A DNA stretch of 64,000 nt from Hyphomonadaceae bacterium (GTDB lineage: Bacteria; Pseudomonadota; Alphaproteobacteria; Caulobacterales; Aquidulcibacteraceae): positions 1-64,000 of the forward strand of contig JALHQO010000010.1 in NCBI GenBank assembly GCA_022841905.1, in the 5' to 3' direction. The position numbers were made by a program, and so were the translations under genes. The notes beneath the pieces were generated by a model. The model had not been told where the DNA came from, did no database searches, and saw only the letters and a list, made by a program, of their open reading frames with translations. Shown in pieces: positions 38,551-47,198 of this stretch (its first letter is position 1; every line of letters begins with the position of its first letter).

Positions 38551-40083
38551 ATGGCGTCCACGATCGAATTCGGCGCGAGCCCCGAAGGGGTTCAGAGCCT
38601 AGCGCTGAAGCGCGCCAACCGGCACGGCCTGATCGCGGGCGCAACGGGAACCGGCAAGACGGTGACGCTGCAAGTGCTGGCCGAACGTTTCGCCGCCGCC
38701 GGCGTCAATGTCTTCGCCGCCGACATTAAAGGCGACTTCTCGGGCTGCGCCGCAACCGACGCTGAATCGCCAGCCTGGGCGACCGCGCGCGCCGCCGAAA
38801 TCAACATGCCGATCGAACCGCAAGCGGCGCCGGCCGTGTTCTGGGATGTGTACGGCGAACTCGGCCACCCGGTGCGCACGACCATCACCGAAATGGGTCC
38901 GGTTCTGATCGGCCGCGTTTTGGAAGCGACGGACGCTCAGGAAGGCGCGCTGACCATCGCCTTCCGCCTCGCTGACGACTGGATCAAGGAAGGCAAGAAC
39001 GAAGGCCTGCTGCTCGATCTCAACGATCTGCGCGCGCTGCTCACCTATCTCTCCGAAAACGCCGAGGACATCGGCAAGAAATACGGGCTCGTCACGCCGC
39101 AATCGATCGCCGCCCTGCAGCGGAAAGTGTTGCAGCTGGAGATGGAGGGCGCCGACCGCTTCTTCGGCGAGCCGGCCTTCAATCTCGATGAGTTGCTGAA
39201 AACGCGCGAGGACGGCAAAGGCACGATCCATGTGCTGGCGTCGGAGCGGCTGGTACAAAGCCCGCGGCTGTATTCGGCGTTTCTGCTCTGGCTGATGAGC
39301 GAGCTTTGGGAAGAGCTGCCGGAAGTCGGGGATCAGGATAAGCCGAAGCTCGTCTTCTTCTTCGATGAAGCCCACCTCCTCTTCCGCGACGCGCCGAAGG
39401 AGCTGATCAACAAAGTCGAGCAAGTGGTGCGACTGATCCGCTCCAAGGGTGTTGGCATCTATTTCGTCACGCAGTCGCCGACCGATATTCCCGAGCCAGT
39501 GCTGGCGCAGCTCGGCAATCGCTTCCAGCACGCTTTACGCGCCTACACGCCAACGGATCAGAAGGCCGTACGCGCGGCTGCGCAAAGCTTCCGCGCCAAC
39601 GCGAATGTCGATGTGGCGAAGGAAATCCAAGAGCTGAACGTCGGCGAGGCGTTGGTCTCGACACTGGACGAGAAAGGCGCGCCGACGCCCGTGGCGCGCA
39701 CGAAAATACGCCCGCCCAATTCCCATGTCGGGCCGATCCTGCTGGCCGAGCGGCAAACGCTGATGCGAGCGAACACGGCGGGCCGCGTGTACGAAAAAGC
39801 CATCGATCGCGAGAGCGCGCACGAGATTCTTGGCCGCCGCGCCGATCAGCTGGCGCGGGCGGAAGCAAAAGAAGAAGAGCGCGCGGCGCGTGAAAAAGAA
39901 GCTGCGCGCGCGACGCGGGCGCGATCTGGCGGCACGCGTTCAGGCGGCGCAGCGCCGCGTCGCACCAGCACCCGCACCACGGCGATCGAACGCCAAGGCG
40001 GCCGCGTGGCGTCCGGCGTGTTCAACACGATCGTGCGCGAGTTGATGCGCGGCATCTTGGGGACACCGCGGCGGCGGCGCTAG
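38551..40083 (+). CDS. HerA-like DUF853 ATPase (YjgR family)
   Basis: The 510-residue protein starts at ATG 38551 after AAGGAG. It has Walker A GATGTGKT (30-37), a DIKGDF segment, Walker B KLVFFFDEAHLLF and the conserved ending VTQSPTDIPEPVLAQLGNRFQHALRAYTP typical of the DUF853/YjgR branch of HerA-FtsK ATPases. A charged, Arg/Ala-rich stretch (about 435-480) precedes a short conserved tail (GVFNTIVRELMRGILG). The function of this branch is not established; relatives act on DNA or proteins. No nuclease partner such as NurA is adjacent. An ANL ligase gene follows 18 bases later on the same strand. Confidence 0.92.
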   Translation: MASTIEFGASPEGVQSLALKRANRHGLIAGATGTGKTVTLQVLAERFAAAGVNVFAADIKGDFSGCAATDAESPAWATARAAEINMPIEPQAAPAVFWDVYGELGHPVRTTITEMGPVLIGRVLEATDAQEGALTIAFRLADDWIKEGKNEGLLLDLNDLRALLTYLSENAEDIGKKYGLVTPQSIAALQRKVLQLEMEGADRFFGEPAFNLDELLKTREDGKGTIHVLASERLVQSPRLYSAFLLWLMSELWEELPEVGDQDKPKLVFFFDEAHLLFRDAPKELINKVEQVVRLIRSKGVGIYFVTQSPTDIPEPVLAQLGNRFQHALRAYTPTDQKAVRAAAQSFRANANVDVAKEIQELNVGEALVSTLDEKGAPTPVARTKIRPPNSHVGPILLAERQTLMRANTAGRVYEKAIDRESAHEILGRRADQLARAEAKEEERAAREKEAARATRARSGGTRSGGAAPRRTSTRTTAIERQGGRVASGVFNTIVRELMRGILGTPRRRR

Positions 40084-40101
40084 GCTTCCGGGACAGGTTC
40101 G

Positions 40102-41544
40102 ATGCTGATCCACCGACTCTATGATCGAGCCCTTTCGCATGGCGACTCCCCCGCCTTGAACGTTGGCGGCCAAAGACTGAATTATCGCGCCTTTGCGATG
40201 TTGATCGAAGCAACGCGGCTCTATCTCAACAGCGCCAAGCCCGCGGGCGCCACATTCGCGCTTATCGGCGCGTCATCGCTTGACGGCTGGTTGCTCACCA
40301 TAGCCGCACGCGCCGTCGGGCTGCACTCGATCGTGTTGAGCGGACCCAAGCAAATCTTGGATTTGAACTTGGGTGCACGCGCCGTCGTGCTGACGATGGG
40401 CGCAGCCCCAGCGCCTGCATTTGCCGCAGCAGCAGCCCGGAGCGGCTCTCCGATTATCGCTGTCCCACCCAGCGCCTTCGCCGCGCCTCCTGTTCTCGAC
40501 AAAGCGCGCTTGCCTAAAGACGACGCGTGCGGCGGGCATGTCCTGCTCACCTCCGGCACAACTGGTCGCTACAAAAAGATTCTGGTCGACTGCGCCGCCG
40601 AAGCGGCGCGCGCGGAAGCGCTTGGCGCGCTATTCAAAGCCGACGAAAACAGCGTGCTCTTCATGGGGCCCATGGGTCTTTGGACCTCAGCCGGGCACAA
40701 TCGGCCGCTGGCGACGTGGTATCGCGGCGGGCGTGTGGTGCTCGAAGATTCAAACAACCTCGCTCAATCCCTCCTGCGCGAAGGCGTGAACCAGCTGCAA
40801 ACCACAGTCCCTTTCTTGGCGACGATCCTCGATCAATTGCCATCAAGCTTCCGGCGCGATGACAGCATCCGCGTGGGCCTAGTCGGAAGCTCGCCACCCT
40901 GGGCGCTCGTCGAACGCGCACAAGCGCAACTCAGTCGGGACATCAATATCGAGCTGGGCTCAACAGAAGCCGGCACGATCGCTTCCAGTGTAGTTAGAAC
41001 CCCCGACGATTTGCGGTTTCACCGCATCGTTCCGGAACGCTCAGTCATCATCGTCGATGAAGCCGGAAACCAAACGCCAACCGGCATCGCCGGCTTGGTC
41101 AAAATTCGTCTGCGCGACAACGACGTGCGATCCTATTTCGAAGCGCCTGAGGAAACCGCGCGCTTTTTCCAGGGGGACTGGTTCTTGTCAGGCGATCTCG
41201 GACGCCTGAACGGCTCTGGCCGCTTAGAGCTGCTCGGACGCATCACTGACGTGATCAGCATCAATGGCGACAAACACTCCACCTTGCCCTACGAACAAGC
41301 GTTGGAGCGAAAGTTCGCTGTGACGGGCGCTGCCATTCTCAGCGCTCCTAACGAACGTGGAGAAGACGAGGTTCACGTCGCGCTTGAGTCATTGGATCAA
41401 ACACTCGTCCAGCAGGCGCCGGCCGTATCGGCCATGTTTCCAACCTTCCGCCGTGTACACGTCCGCGTCGTCGCACAATTACCGCGTAACCATATGGGCA
41501 AGATCGACCGCCTGGCGCTGCGCGCAGTGTTGGGGTTGAGTTAG
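40102..41544 (+). CDS. AMP-forming acyl/aryl ligase (ANL superfamily), orphan
   Basis: The 480-residue protein has the ANL motifs: phosphate-binding LLTSGTTGRYKKI (149-161; the usual Pro-Lys is replaced by Tyr-Lys-Lys), IELGSTEAGTI in place of the YGxTE block, GDLGRL with LGRITDVISINGDKHS hinge and C-terminal catalytic Lys467 in PRNHMGKIDR. It is shorter than typical acyl-CoA synthetases (about 500-560). The adjacent genes do not include a carrier protein, condensing enzyme or P450, so the substrate is unknown. Codon use looks less GC-biased than its neighbours, hinting at transfer. It follows the HerA-like ATPase by 18 bases and may be cotranscribed. Confidence 0.83.
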   Translation: MLIHRLYDRALSHGDSPALNVGGQRLNYRAFAMLIEATRLYLNSAKPAGATFALIGASSLDGWLLTIAARAVGLHSIVLSGPKQILDLNLGARAVVLTMGAAPAPAFAAAAARSGSPIIAVPPSAFAAPPVLDKARLPKDDACGGHVLLTSGTTGRYKKILVDCAAEAARAEALGALFKADENSVLFMGPMGLWTSAGHNRPLATWYRGGRVVLEDSNNLAQSLLREGVNQLQTTVPFLATILDQLPSSFRRDDSIRVGLVGSSPPWALVERAQAQLSRDINIELGSTEAGTIASSVVRTPDDLRFHRIVPERSVIIVDEAGNQTPTGIAGLVKIRLRDNDVRSYFEAPEETARFFQGDWFLSGDLGRLNGSGRLELLGRITDVISINGDKHSTLPYEQALERKFAVTGAAILSAPNERGEDEVHVALESLDQTLVQQAPAVSAMFPTFRRVHVRVVAQLPRNHMGKIDRLALRAVLGLS

Positions 41545-41551
41545 GCCGGGC

Positions 41552-42658
41552 CTAATCCACGATCCCGCTCTTCCACTCCGCGTCGCGTCTCGGCAGCGCG
41601 AGATAACCTTCGCTGCGCATTTCCATGAGACGCGACGCTGTGCGCTCGAACTCGAAGCTTTGATCGCCTTCGGGATAGAGCCGCTGCGGCTCGGCTTCCG
41701 CTGTGGCGACCAATTTCACTTTGGCTTCGTAGAGCGCATCGATCAGGGTTCGGAAGCGCGCCGCCTCCTCGCGCTTCGACGGCGAGAGCTTGGGAATGTC
41801 TTCCAGAAGCACGGTGTGGAAGCGTTCGGCGATTTCGAGATAGTCCGCCGCGCCCAGCGGACGCGCGCAGAGTTCTTCGAAGGTGAAGCGCGCGACACCC
41901 GCCGCTTCACGCTCCACCCGAAGCGCGCGGCCGCCAACATCGAGTGTGACCGCTTGCGGCGCGGCGCCCGCAGTAAGCCGCCTCCAGGCGCGCTCCATGG
42001 ATTCATCGGCAGCGGGACCAAGCGGCGCGTACCAAACAGGCGCGGCCATCAACTGGCGCAAACGATAATCGTGCGGTCCGCTAAGTTCGAGCACGTCGAG
42101 CCTCTCTTTTAGCAGCGCGATGAACGGCAAGAAGAGCTGGCGGTTGAGGCCGTTCTTATAGAGATCGTCCGGCGGGCGGTTCGAGGTGGCGACGATCACG
42201 ACGCCTTCATCAAACAGCCGCTCGAACAAGCGGCCCAAAATCATCGCATCGGCGATATCAGTGACTTGGATTTCGTCGAAGCAGAGCAAACGCGCCTCGT
42301 CGGCCACCTGCTTGGCGGCTTGGATAATGAGCTGCTCTTGCCCGACGTCGCGGGCGCGCGCGTCGCGCAGGAAGGCGTGGCGGGCGAGCATGAATTCGTG
42401 AAAGTGGACACGACGCTTCTTCTTGATCGGCGCCGCTTCGAAAAAGAGATCGAGCAGCATGGATTTGCCGCGCCCGACCGGGCCGTACATGTAGAGCCCG
42501 CGCGGCGGCTCTGACTTGCCCAGCCAAGCGTCGGGCCGCCAGGCGGCCAGCTTTTCCGCAAGCGCTTCGAGCCGTTCGGCGGCGGCGGCCTGGGCCGGAT
42601 CGGCGTCGAGATCGCCGGCCGCGAGGCGCGCGTGGTATGCGGCAAGGGGGGACGCCAT
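41552..42658 (-). CDS. zapE: Cell division ATPase, AFG1/ZapE family
   Basis: The 368-residue AAA-type ATPase shows Walker A GPVGRGKSM (59-67), Walker B RLLCFDEIQVTDIADA, sensor 1 VIVATSNRPPDDLYKNGLNRQLFLPFI and the arginine region, in the usual AFG1/ZapE order. In bacteria ZapE helps Z-ring constriction under stress; in mitochondria AFG1 aids respiratory-chain quality control. The start at 42658 has GGAG eight bases upstream; the frame beginning at 42688 is less likely. Its upstream region carries two long palindromes. Convergent with the ANL ligase, with a 7-base gap. Confidence 0.92.
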   Translation of the reverse strand: MASPLAAYHARLAAGDLDADPAQAAAAERLEALAEKLAAWRPDAWLGKSEPPRGLYMYGPVGRGKSMLLDLFFEAAPIKKKRRVHFHEFMLARHAFLRDARARDVGQEQLIIQAAKQVADEARLLCFDEIQVTDIADAMILGRLFERLFDEGVVIVATSNRPPDDLYKNGLNRQLFLPFIALLKERLDVLELSGPHDYRLRQLMAAPVWYAPLGPAADESMERAWRRLTAGAAPQAVTLDVGGRALRVEREAAGVARFTFEELCARPLGAADYLEIAERFHTVLLEDIPKLSPSKREEAARFRTLIDALYEAKVKLVATAEAEPQRLYPEGDQSFEFERTASRLMEMRSEGYLALPRRDAEWKSGIVD

Positions 42659-42686
42659 ATTCACTCCGCCGCAAAAAAGCCCGCTC

Positions 42687-42759
42687 AAAGCAACGGACTT
42701 TAAATTCGCCTCAGTTTGATGGCGATCTCCGAGCGAATTTAAAGTCCAAAAGTTGCTTT
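42687..42759. repeat. Long imperfect palindrome 1 upstream of zapE
   Basis: Left arm 42687-42709 (starts AAAGCAAC, ends TTCGC) and right arm 42733-42759 are inverse complements: 15 bases (42695-42709 with 42733-42747) and 8 bases (42687-42694 with 42752-42759) match perfectly, separated in the right arm by a 4-base AAAA bulge. The spacer is 23 bases. It lies in the gap between divergent zapE and acyltransferase genes, so it is not a terminator. It may be an operator, a cruciform or a mobile-repeat fragment. Confidence 0.6.
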
Positions 42760-42772
42760 AGGACTTCTTGAT

Positions 42773-42853
42773 TCTAAAGCGTCTTTTGGGGCCTTAAAGG
42801 CGACAAGCACTCGATCCCGGCTCCGGGTCGCATTTAAGGCCCGACGCTTTAGA
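42773..42853. repeat. Long imperfect palindrome 2 upstream of the acyltransferase gene
   Basis: TCTAAAGCGTC at 42773-42783 pairs with GACGCTTTAGA at 42843-42853. Inside, 42789-42804 pairs with 42827-42842 with one mismatch, while a TTTT-G bulge (42784-42788) sits in the left arm. The loop holds a further CCCGG/CCGGG hairpin. With palindrome 1 it fills most of the divergent region. Both share the plan of two paired blocks split by a four-to-five-base A or T bulge. Confidence 0.6.
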
Positions 42854-42940
42854 CGGGTGAAGGCAAGCGCAGCCCCCGCTTCCCGGGAACCCGCGCCCGT
42901 GCTTCCCTAGCTGAGCTATCGAGTCGTGAGAACCGAACCA

Positions 42941-43870
42941 ATGACGCCGATGGACGCTGTCGCCCCCTCTTCCGCGCGCAATGCGCCCGCGGCGGCGCAG
43001 AAACATATCGTCGATGAACTGATAGAAGAGCGGGCGCCGAAGCTTTCGTCCAGCGCGGCGTGGCCGGTGCTGCGTCCAATTCTCTATTCAGTGCTGAACT
43101 ACCGCAAGGCCGTCTCGATGGCCGACGCCATCGCGCCAATGGGCGGAGCGGAGGCGCTGGAATACATTTCGCAGCTGCTTGAGGTGAAGCTCGAAACGCG
43201 CGGGCTAGAGCGGATGCCGGCGCAAGGCTCGTTCCTGCTGCTCTCGAACCACCCGACCGGGATCACCGATGGTTTGGCTGCGTATGACGCCGTGAAGAGC
43301 GCGCGGCCCGACATGCTGTTCTACGCTAACTCGGATGCGCTGCGCGTGTGCCGGCGTTTCGACGAAGCGCTAATCCCTGTGGAATGGGTGCTGGCCAAGC
43401 GCACGCGCGAACGTACGCGCGTCACGCTGAAGATGACCGACGAAGCCTTCGCGCAGAACCGACCGCTCGGCATCTTCCCGGCCGGGCGTTTGGCGCGCGA
43501 GCGCGACGCCGTGCTCACCGATCCGGAGTGGATGCCGACGGCGGCGTCCCTGGCTCGCAAGTACGAACTGCCGATTCTCCCCGTTCACATGAGCGGGCCT
43601 TATTCGTACTGGTTTCACACCTTCTCGAAATTCTCTGCCGAGCTGCGCGACATCACGCTCTTCCATGAACTCCTGAACAAGCGCGGTAAGACCTATCGGC
43701 TAACGGCAGGCCCCCTCATTCCGTGGCAACACGCAGCGGGCGAGCCCAATTCGGTCATCCGCAAGCTCAAGCACTACATCGAGCGCGTGTTGCCGGCTTC
43801 GCCTGACCAAGCGTTCGATCCAAACGGACCCGAATGCCAATGGCGCGATCCTCCGAAAATTGGGCCTTAA
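42941..43870 (+). CDS. COG3176-like acyltransferase (PlsC superfamily)
   Basis: The roughly 309-residue protein carries the acyltransferase motif LLSNHPTGITDG, with the catalytic His and Asp spaced as in the OlsA/hemolysin-like COG3176 branch, and downstream GIFPAGRLARERD, the acceptor-binding motif. LPILPVHMSGPYS fits the fold. The expected role is acyl transfer to a lysophospholipid, ornithine lipid or similar acceptor at the inner membrane. The start is uncertain: ATG 42941 or 42950, or GTG 42926; none has a strong ribosome site. The two palindromes described above lie just upstream. Confidence 0.82.
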   Translation: MTPMDAVAPSSARNAPAAAQKHIVDELIEERAPKLSSSAAWPVLRPILYSVLNYRKAVSMADAIAPMGGAEALEYISQLLEVKLETRGLERMPAQGSFLLLSNHPTGITDGLAAYDAVKSARPDMLFYANSDALRVCRRFDEALIPVEWVLAKRTRERTRVTLKMTDEAFAQNRPLGIFPAGRLARERDAVLTDPEWMPTAASLARKYELPILPVHMSGPYSYWFHTFSKFSAELRDITLFHELLNKRGKTYRLTAGPLIPWQHAAGEPNSVIRKLKHYIERVLPASPDQAFDPNGPECQWRDPPKIGP

Positions 43871-43873
43871 CTT

Positions 43874-43899
43874 TCACGCCCGCGTGATTGTGAATTTTT
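43874..43899 (+). terminator. Weak candidate terminator after the acyltransferase gene
   Basis: TCACGC-CC-GCGTGA directly follows the stop, with a short T run eight bases further on. The stem is only six pairs and the T run is displaced, so confidence is low. It could instead be an operator for the next gene. Confidence 0.3.
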
Positions 43900-43952
43900 G
43901 GCCATAGACGGAAGTCACAACGCAGCGCAGAGTGATTGTGCGAGGGGCGGGT

Positions 43953-45188
43953 ATGGCAGGGAGACTTCCCATGCGCGCCCGAGTGTTGGCGATTGCGTTC
44001 TGGGCCGGTTTGGCCGCGAGCACGGCTGCGATCCCTTATATTCCGCCGCCGCAACCTGTTTACGACGCACCGATTGATCGCGCGCTCGCCAATGTTGTGG
44101 CGATGGACGGGCTTGAGCCTTTGCAGCGCGAATTGCTGCTGGCGCGCCTCAACCTCCTCGCCTACGCGCGCAACGACGGCGCTTTCACCTATCGGCGCGA
44201 CGGCGATGAATTCGTCGAAGCCGGCAGCGTGCTGTGCAGCGAAGTGCAATCGGCCCGCTATCCGCCGCCGGACGACGCCTACAATTTTGGCCCGAACGAT
44301 CGTTGCGCCGCACTCGATTTCCGCCTCGGCCCGCAAGACGAACTGCCGGACGCAATCCAAAATGAGGGCGCAGAAGCGCGGCTACAGGCGGCGCACGATC
44401 ATTACGCGCGCGCACTTGAGGTGCACGGCGCCAATCTGCGCGCGCGATTGGGCTTTGCTTATGTTCTCGACCGGATGGGCCGCACCGAAGATGCGCGACG
44501 TCAATTGCGCCGCATCATCAAGCAAGGCTTGCCGCGCCTCGACGGCCCGCAAGCCGAGTGGGAAGACCACGCCGTGCTGACGGAAACCGCGGCACACCTC
44601 TCACATCTGGCGACAGCCGACACCGACCGAGGCCGGATTGCACTGCTGCAAGCGCGCTTGGGCGCGAGCCAGCCCGTCGTTTACGTGACGCCCGTGGTGG
44701 TGCCGCTGACCGATGCGCCGTTCGACACGATGGTGGATCACAATTCCAACGTCGCGTTTGATTTTGCCGGCACCGGCGATGCACGCGCGCAAGGCTGGCT
44801 AACGGCGGATGCTGCGTGGCTAGTCTGGGATCCCGAATGGCGCGGCGATGTGCGCTCGGGCTTCGACATGATCGGCGCGCGGACGTGGAGCGTATTTTGG
44901 AATGACGGCTTCGAGGCGCTGCGTGCGCTCGACGACAATCGCGATGGCGAACTGACGGGCGCTGAACTCGGCGGCTTGGCGCTGTGGCGCGACGAGAACG
45001 GCAACGGCGTCAGCGATGCGGGCGAGGTTCTGCCGGCCAACGTGCATGGCATCGTAGCGCTCAGCGTGCGTGGTCAGGCGACGCGGCCGGGCTTGCTCAC
45101 CGCCCCGGATGGCGTGCGCTTTGACAACGGCCGCACGCGCCCGCTTTACGATTGGACGCCCGGGCTTGGCGCGACGCCGACATCCTGA
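43953..45188 (+). CDS. Secreted protein with TPR-like region and two EF-hand loops
   Basis: GAGGGG lies just before ATG 43953; another possible start is 43971. A signal peptide (MRARVLAIAFWAGLAASTAA) gives a roughly 390-residue mature protein. The middle (AHDHYARALEVHGANLRARLGFAYVLDRMGRTEDARRQLRRII) looks like one to two TPR units. Near the C-terminus are two calcium-binding-type loops, DDNRDGELTGAEL and DENGNGVSDAGEV. FAGTGDARAQGWLTADAAWLVWDPEWRG resembles repeats of EF-hand/calcium-dependent extracellular proteins. Function unknown; a calcium-responsive envelope role is plausible. Its last 43 bases overlap the end of the convergent response regulator gene. Confidence 0.75.
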   Translation: MAGRLPMRARVLAIAFWAGLAASTAAIPYIPPPQPVYDAPIDRALANVVAMDGLEPLQRELLLARLNLLAYARNDGAFTYRRDGDEFVEAGSVLCSEVQSARYPPPDDAYNFGPNDRCAALDFRLGPQDELPDAIQNEGAEARLQAAHDHYARALEVHGANLRARLGFAYVLDRMGRTEDARRQLRRIIKQGLPRLDGPQAEWEDHAVLTETAAHLSHLATADTDRGRIALLQARLGASQPVVYVTPVVVPLTDAPFDTMVDHNSNVAFDFAGTGDARAQGWLTADAAWLVWDPEWRGDVRSGFDMIGARTWSVFWNDGFEALRALDDNRDGELTGAELGGLALWRDENGNGVSDAGEVLPANVHGIVALSVRGQATRPGLLTAPDGVRFDNGRTRPLYDWTPGLGATPTS

Positions 45189-45547
45189 GGCAGTTGCAGG
45201 CGCGAGAGCGCTGCGGCGAGATCGGATTGCTGGAAGGGCTTTTGCACGACCGGCACATCGCGCCACTCTGCGGTGACGCCAGCGCCGCCATAGCCAGTGG
45301 CGAGGATAAACGGGATGCCGCGTGCGCGCAGGATTTCCGCGATCGTATCGGTGCGCTGGCCGTTGAGATTGAGATCGAGCACGGCGAGATGGGCGTCGAT
45401 CGTGCGCGCAACGGTCAAGGCCTGATCAAGGCGCGCTGCGATCGCGGCGACTTCATAGCCCATGTCGAGCAGCATATCCTCGATCAACATCGCGACGAGC
45501 GACTCGTCCTCCACGATTAGAACTTTCAATTTCCCCCCAGTCGTCAT
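45146..45547 (-). CDS. Single-domain response regulator
   Basis: The 133-residue protein is a lone receiver domain: acidic pair EDE (13-15), phospho-acceptor Asp58 in LAVLDLN, Thr84 (ATGYG) and Lys103 (KPF). Without an output domain it must act on a partner protein or as a phosphate sink. It lies 16 bases behind the HWE kinase on the same strand, so the kinase is its likely donor. A short C-terminal tail (PQDVGVAPSPGVQS) lies in the overlap with the convergent EF-hand gene. Confidence 0.92.
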   Translation of the reverse strand: MTTGGKLKVLIVEDESLVAMLIEDMLLDMGYEVAAIAARLDQALTVARTIDAHLAVLDLNLNGQRTDTIAEILRARGIPFILATGYGGAGVTAEWRDVPVVQKPFQQSDLAAALSRLQLPQDVGVAPSPGVQS

Positions 45548-45563
45548 CGCCGCCTCAATATAC

Positions 45564-47126
45564 TCAAATCAGTTTATGCGCAGCCGGTTCCACCGGCGCC
45601 GTAATCGTCGCGACGACGCCATCAGGACGATACTCGATCAAAGCCGAGCCCCCGAGTTCTGTCGCCAGATTTCGCTGAATCAAGCGCGTGCCAAAGCCCG
45701 AATGATGCGGCTGCTCAACCGGCGGCCCGCCCTTCTCGCACCACCCGCAATGGATCATCCCATCGGCGAGCGACCAGCGCACCTCGATGTGTCCTGCATC
45801 GCCGGACAACGCGCCGTACTTGGACGCGTTGGTGGCCAGCTCATGCAGGGCGATCGAGAGCGCCAAGGCTTGCTTGGGCGAGAGCCGAACGGATGGCCCT
45901 TCGGCACGGATGCGCTGCGCATCGGTGCGGAACGGGCTGAGCGCGCGATCGACGACTTCGCCGAGACTGGCGCCTTCCCAGTTCTCGGCCGTGAGCAAAT
46001 CGTGCGCGCGAGATAGCGCAGCTAAACGCGAATCCAATAATTCTCGGGCCTCTTCGCTGCGCTCGGTGTTACGCAGCGTTTGCATGACGAGCGACTGCAC
46101 GGTAGCGAGCGTGTTTTTAACGCGATGATTGAGCTCATTGATCAACAGCGTGCGCTGGCCTTCAGCGCGGATACGTTCTGAAATATCGCGCGCGATCTTG
46201 GAGGCGCCAATAATGCGGCCCTCAGCGTCCTTCACGGGCGAGACCGTGAGCGAGATGTCGATCCGCGTGCCGTCCTTCTTCAGGCGCACAGTATCATAGT
46301 GCTCGATACGCTCGCCGCGGCGGATGCGGCTAATGATGCTTGGCTCTTCGTGCTGCAATTCCTGCGGAATCAAAGTGAGCACTGAGCGGCCGATGATCTC
46401 CTGCGGCGCATAGCCGAAGAGATGCTCGGCGCCCTGGTTCCAGCTGACGATGACGCCGTCGAGGTTCTTCGAGATGATCGCGTCGTCGGAATTTTCGACG
46501 ATAGCGCGGAATTCGGCGTCGTTGCGGCGGCGCGCTTCTTCGGACTCTTTGCGATAAACGCGCGCCTGCTGGCGCTCGATAGCGAAGCCAAGCTGACGGG
46601 CGATGACGAGGCCGAGATCGATCTCCGGCTTGCTGAAGACATGGGGCGCATCGTCGTAAGCCATAAACTTGCCGATGACGCCGCCATTGGCGACGAGCGG
46701 AATGAAGGCGAGCGCACGTATGCCCTCGCCGCTGATCGTCGATCGCAGCGCTTCATCCATTTCGGCGTGTGCAATGTTGTTTTCTGCGATCGGCACGGCG
46801 TCGCGCTGGCCAAGCGTCCACGGCGTATGTCCATCGACGGCGGCGCGGTAAGCTGGGGAAAGGCCGTGCGAGGCGACGAAGCGCATGACGCCAGCCGCAT
46901 CAAACAACAGGATCGAGGCGCGCGTGCAATTGAGGCCTTCGATGATGGCGTCGAGTGCTGCGTCGTAAACCTCCTGCTCGGAGACGGCGCGCAAAAGCCG
47001 GTCGGTAAACGTGTAGAGGGTGTTGAGTTCGGATCGTGAGCTATCGGCTGGCTGGGCCCGGTGCCCTCCAGCGTGCGCGTGCTCTCCGCTTTGCCCTTCT
47101 TGGGGCTCTGCCACGTGGATCACCAT
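45564..47126 (-). CDS. Cytoplasmic GAF-PAS sensor histidine kinase, HWE family
   Basis: The 520-residue protein has no membrane segments: a GAF domain (about 50-185), a PAS domain (about 205-320, DAIISKNLDGVIVSWNQGAEHLFGY), then a HWE/HisKA_2 kinase region with the phospho-acceptor His334 (INELNHRVKNTLATVQSL), the N box HELATNASKYGALSG and the family W-x-E in CGWCEKGG. HWE kinases are abundant in alphaproteobacteria and often sense light, redox or general stress. The ligand is unknown. The cognate receiver is the single-domain regulator downstream. Confidence 0.92.
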   Translation of the reverse strand: MVIHVAEPQEGQSGEHAHAGGHRAQPADSSRSELNTLYTFTDRLLRAVSEQEVYDAALDAIIEGLNCTRASILLFDAAGVMRFVASHGLSPAYRAAVDGHTPWTLGQRDAVPIAENNIAHAEMDEALRSTISGEGIRALAFIPLVANGGVIGKFMAYDDAPHVFSKPEIDLGLVIARQLGFAIERQQARVYRKESEEARRRNDAEFRAIVENSDDAIISKNLDGVIVSWNQGAEHLFGYAPQEIIGRSVLTLIPQELQHEEPSIISRIRRGERIEHYDTVRLKKDGTRIDISLTVSPVKDAEGRIIGASKIARDISERIRAEGQRTLLINELNHRVKNTLATVQSLVMQTLRNTERSEEARELLDSRLAALSRAHDLLTAENWEGASLGEVVDRALSPFRTDAQRIRAEGPSVRLSPKQALALSIALHELATNASKYGALSGDAGHIEVRWSLADGMIHCGWCEKGGPPVEQPHHSGFGTRLIQRNLATELGGSALIEYRPDGVVATITAPVEPAAHKLI

Positions 47127-47198
47127 TTCCCGTCCGCCAACTGAAAAGAACGCCGACGACGTGGTTAGGTTCCCTGGCGGGGTGCGCGGACGATGAGC

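Noticed and set aside
42659-42940. CtrA binding sites suggested by repeated TTAA in the zapE upstream palindromes
   Set aside because: TTAA cores are present but not with the TTAA-N7-TTAA spacing; they are better explained as parts of the palindrome arms.
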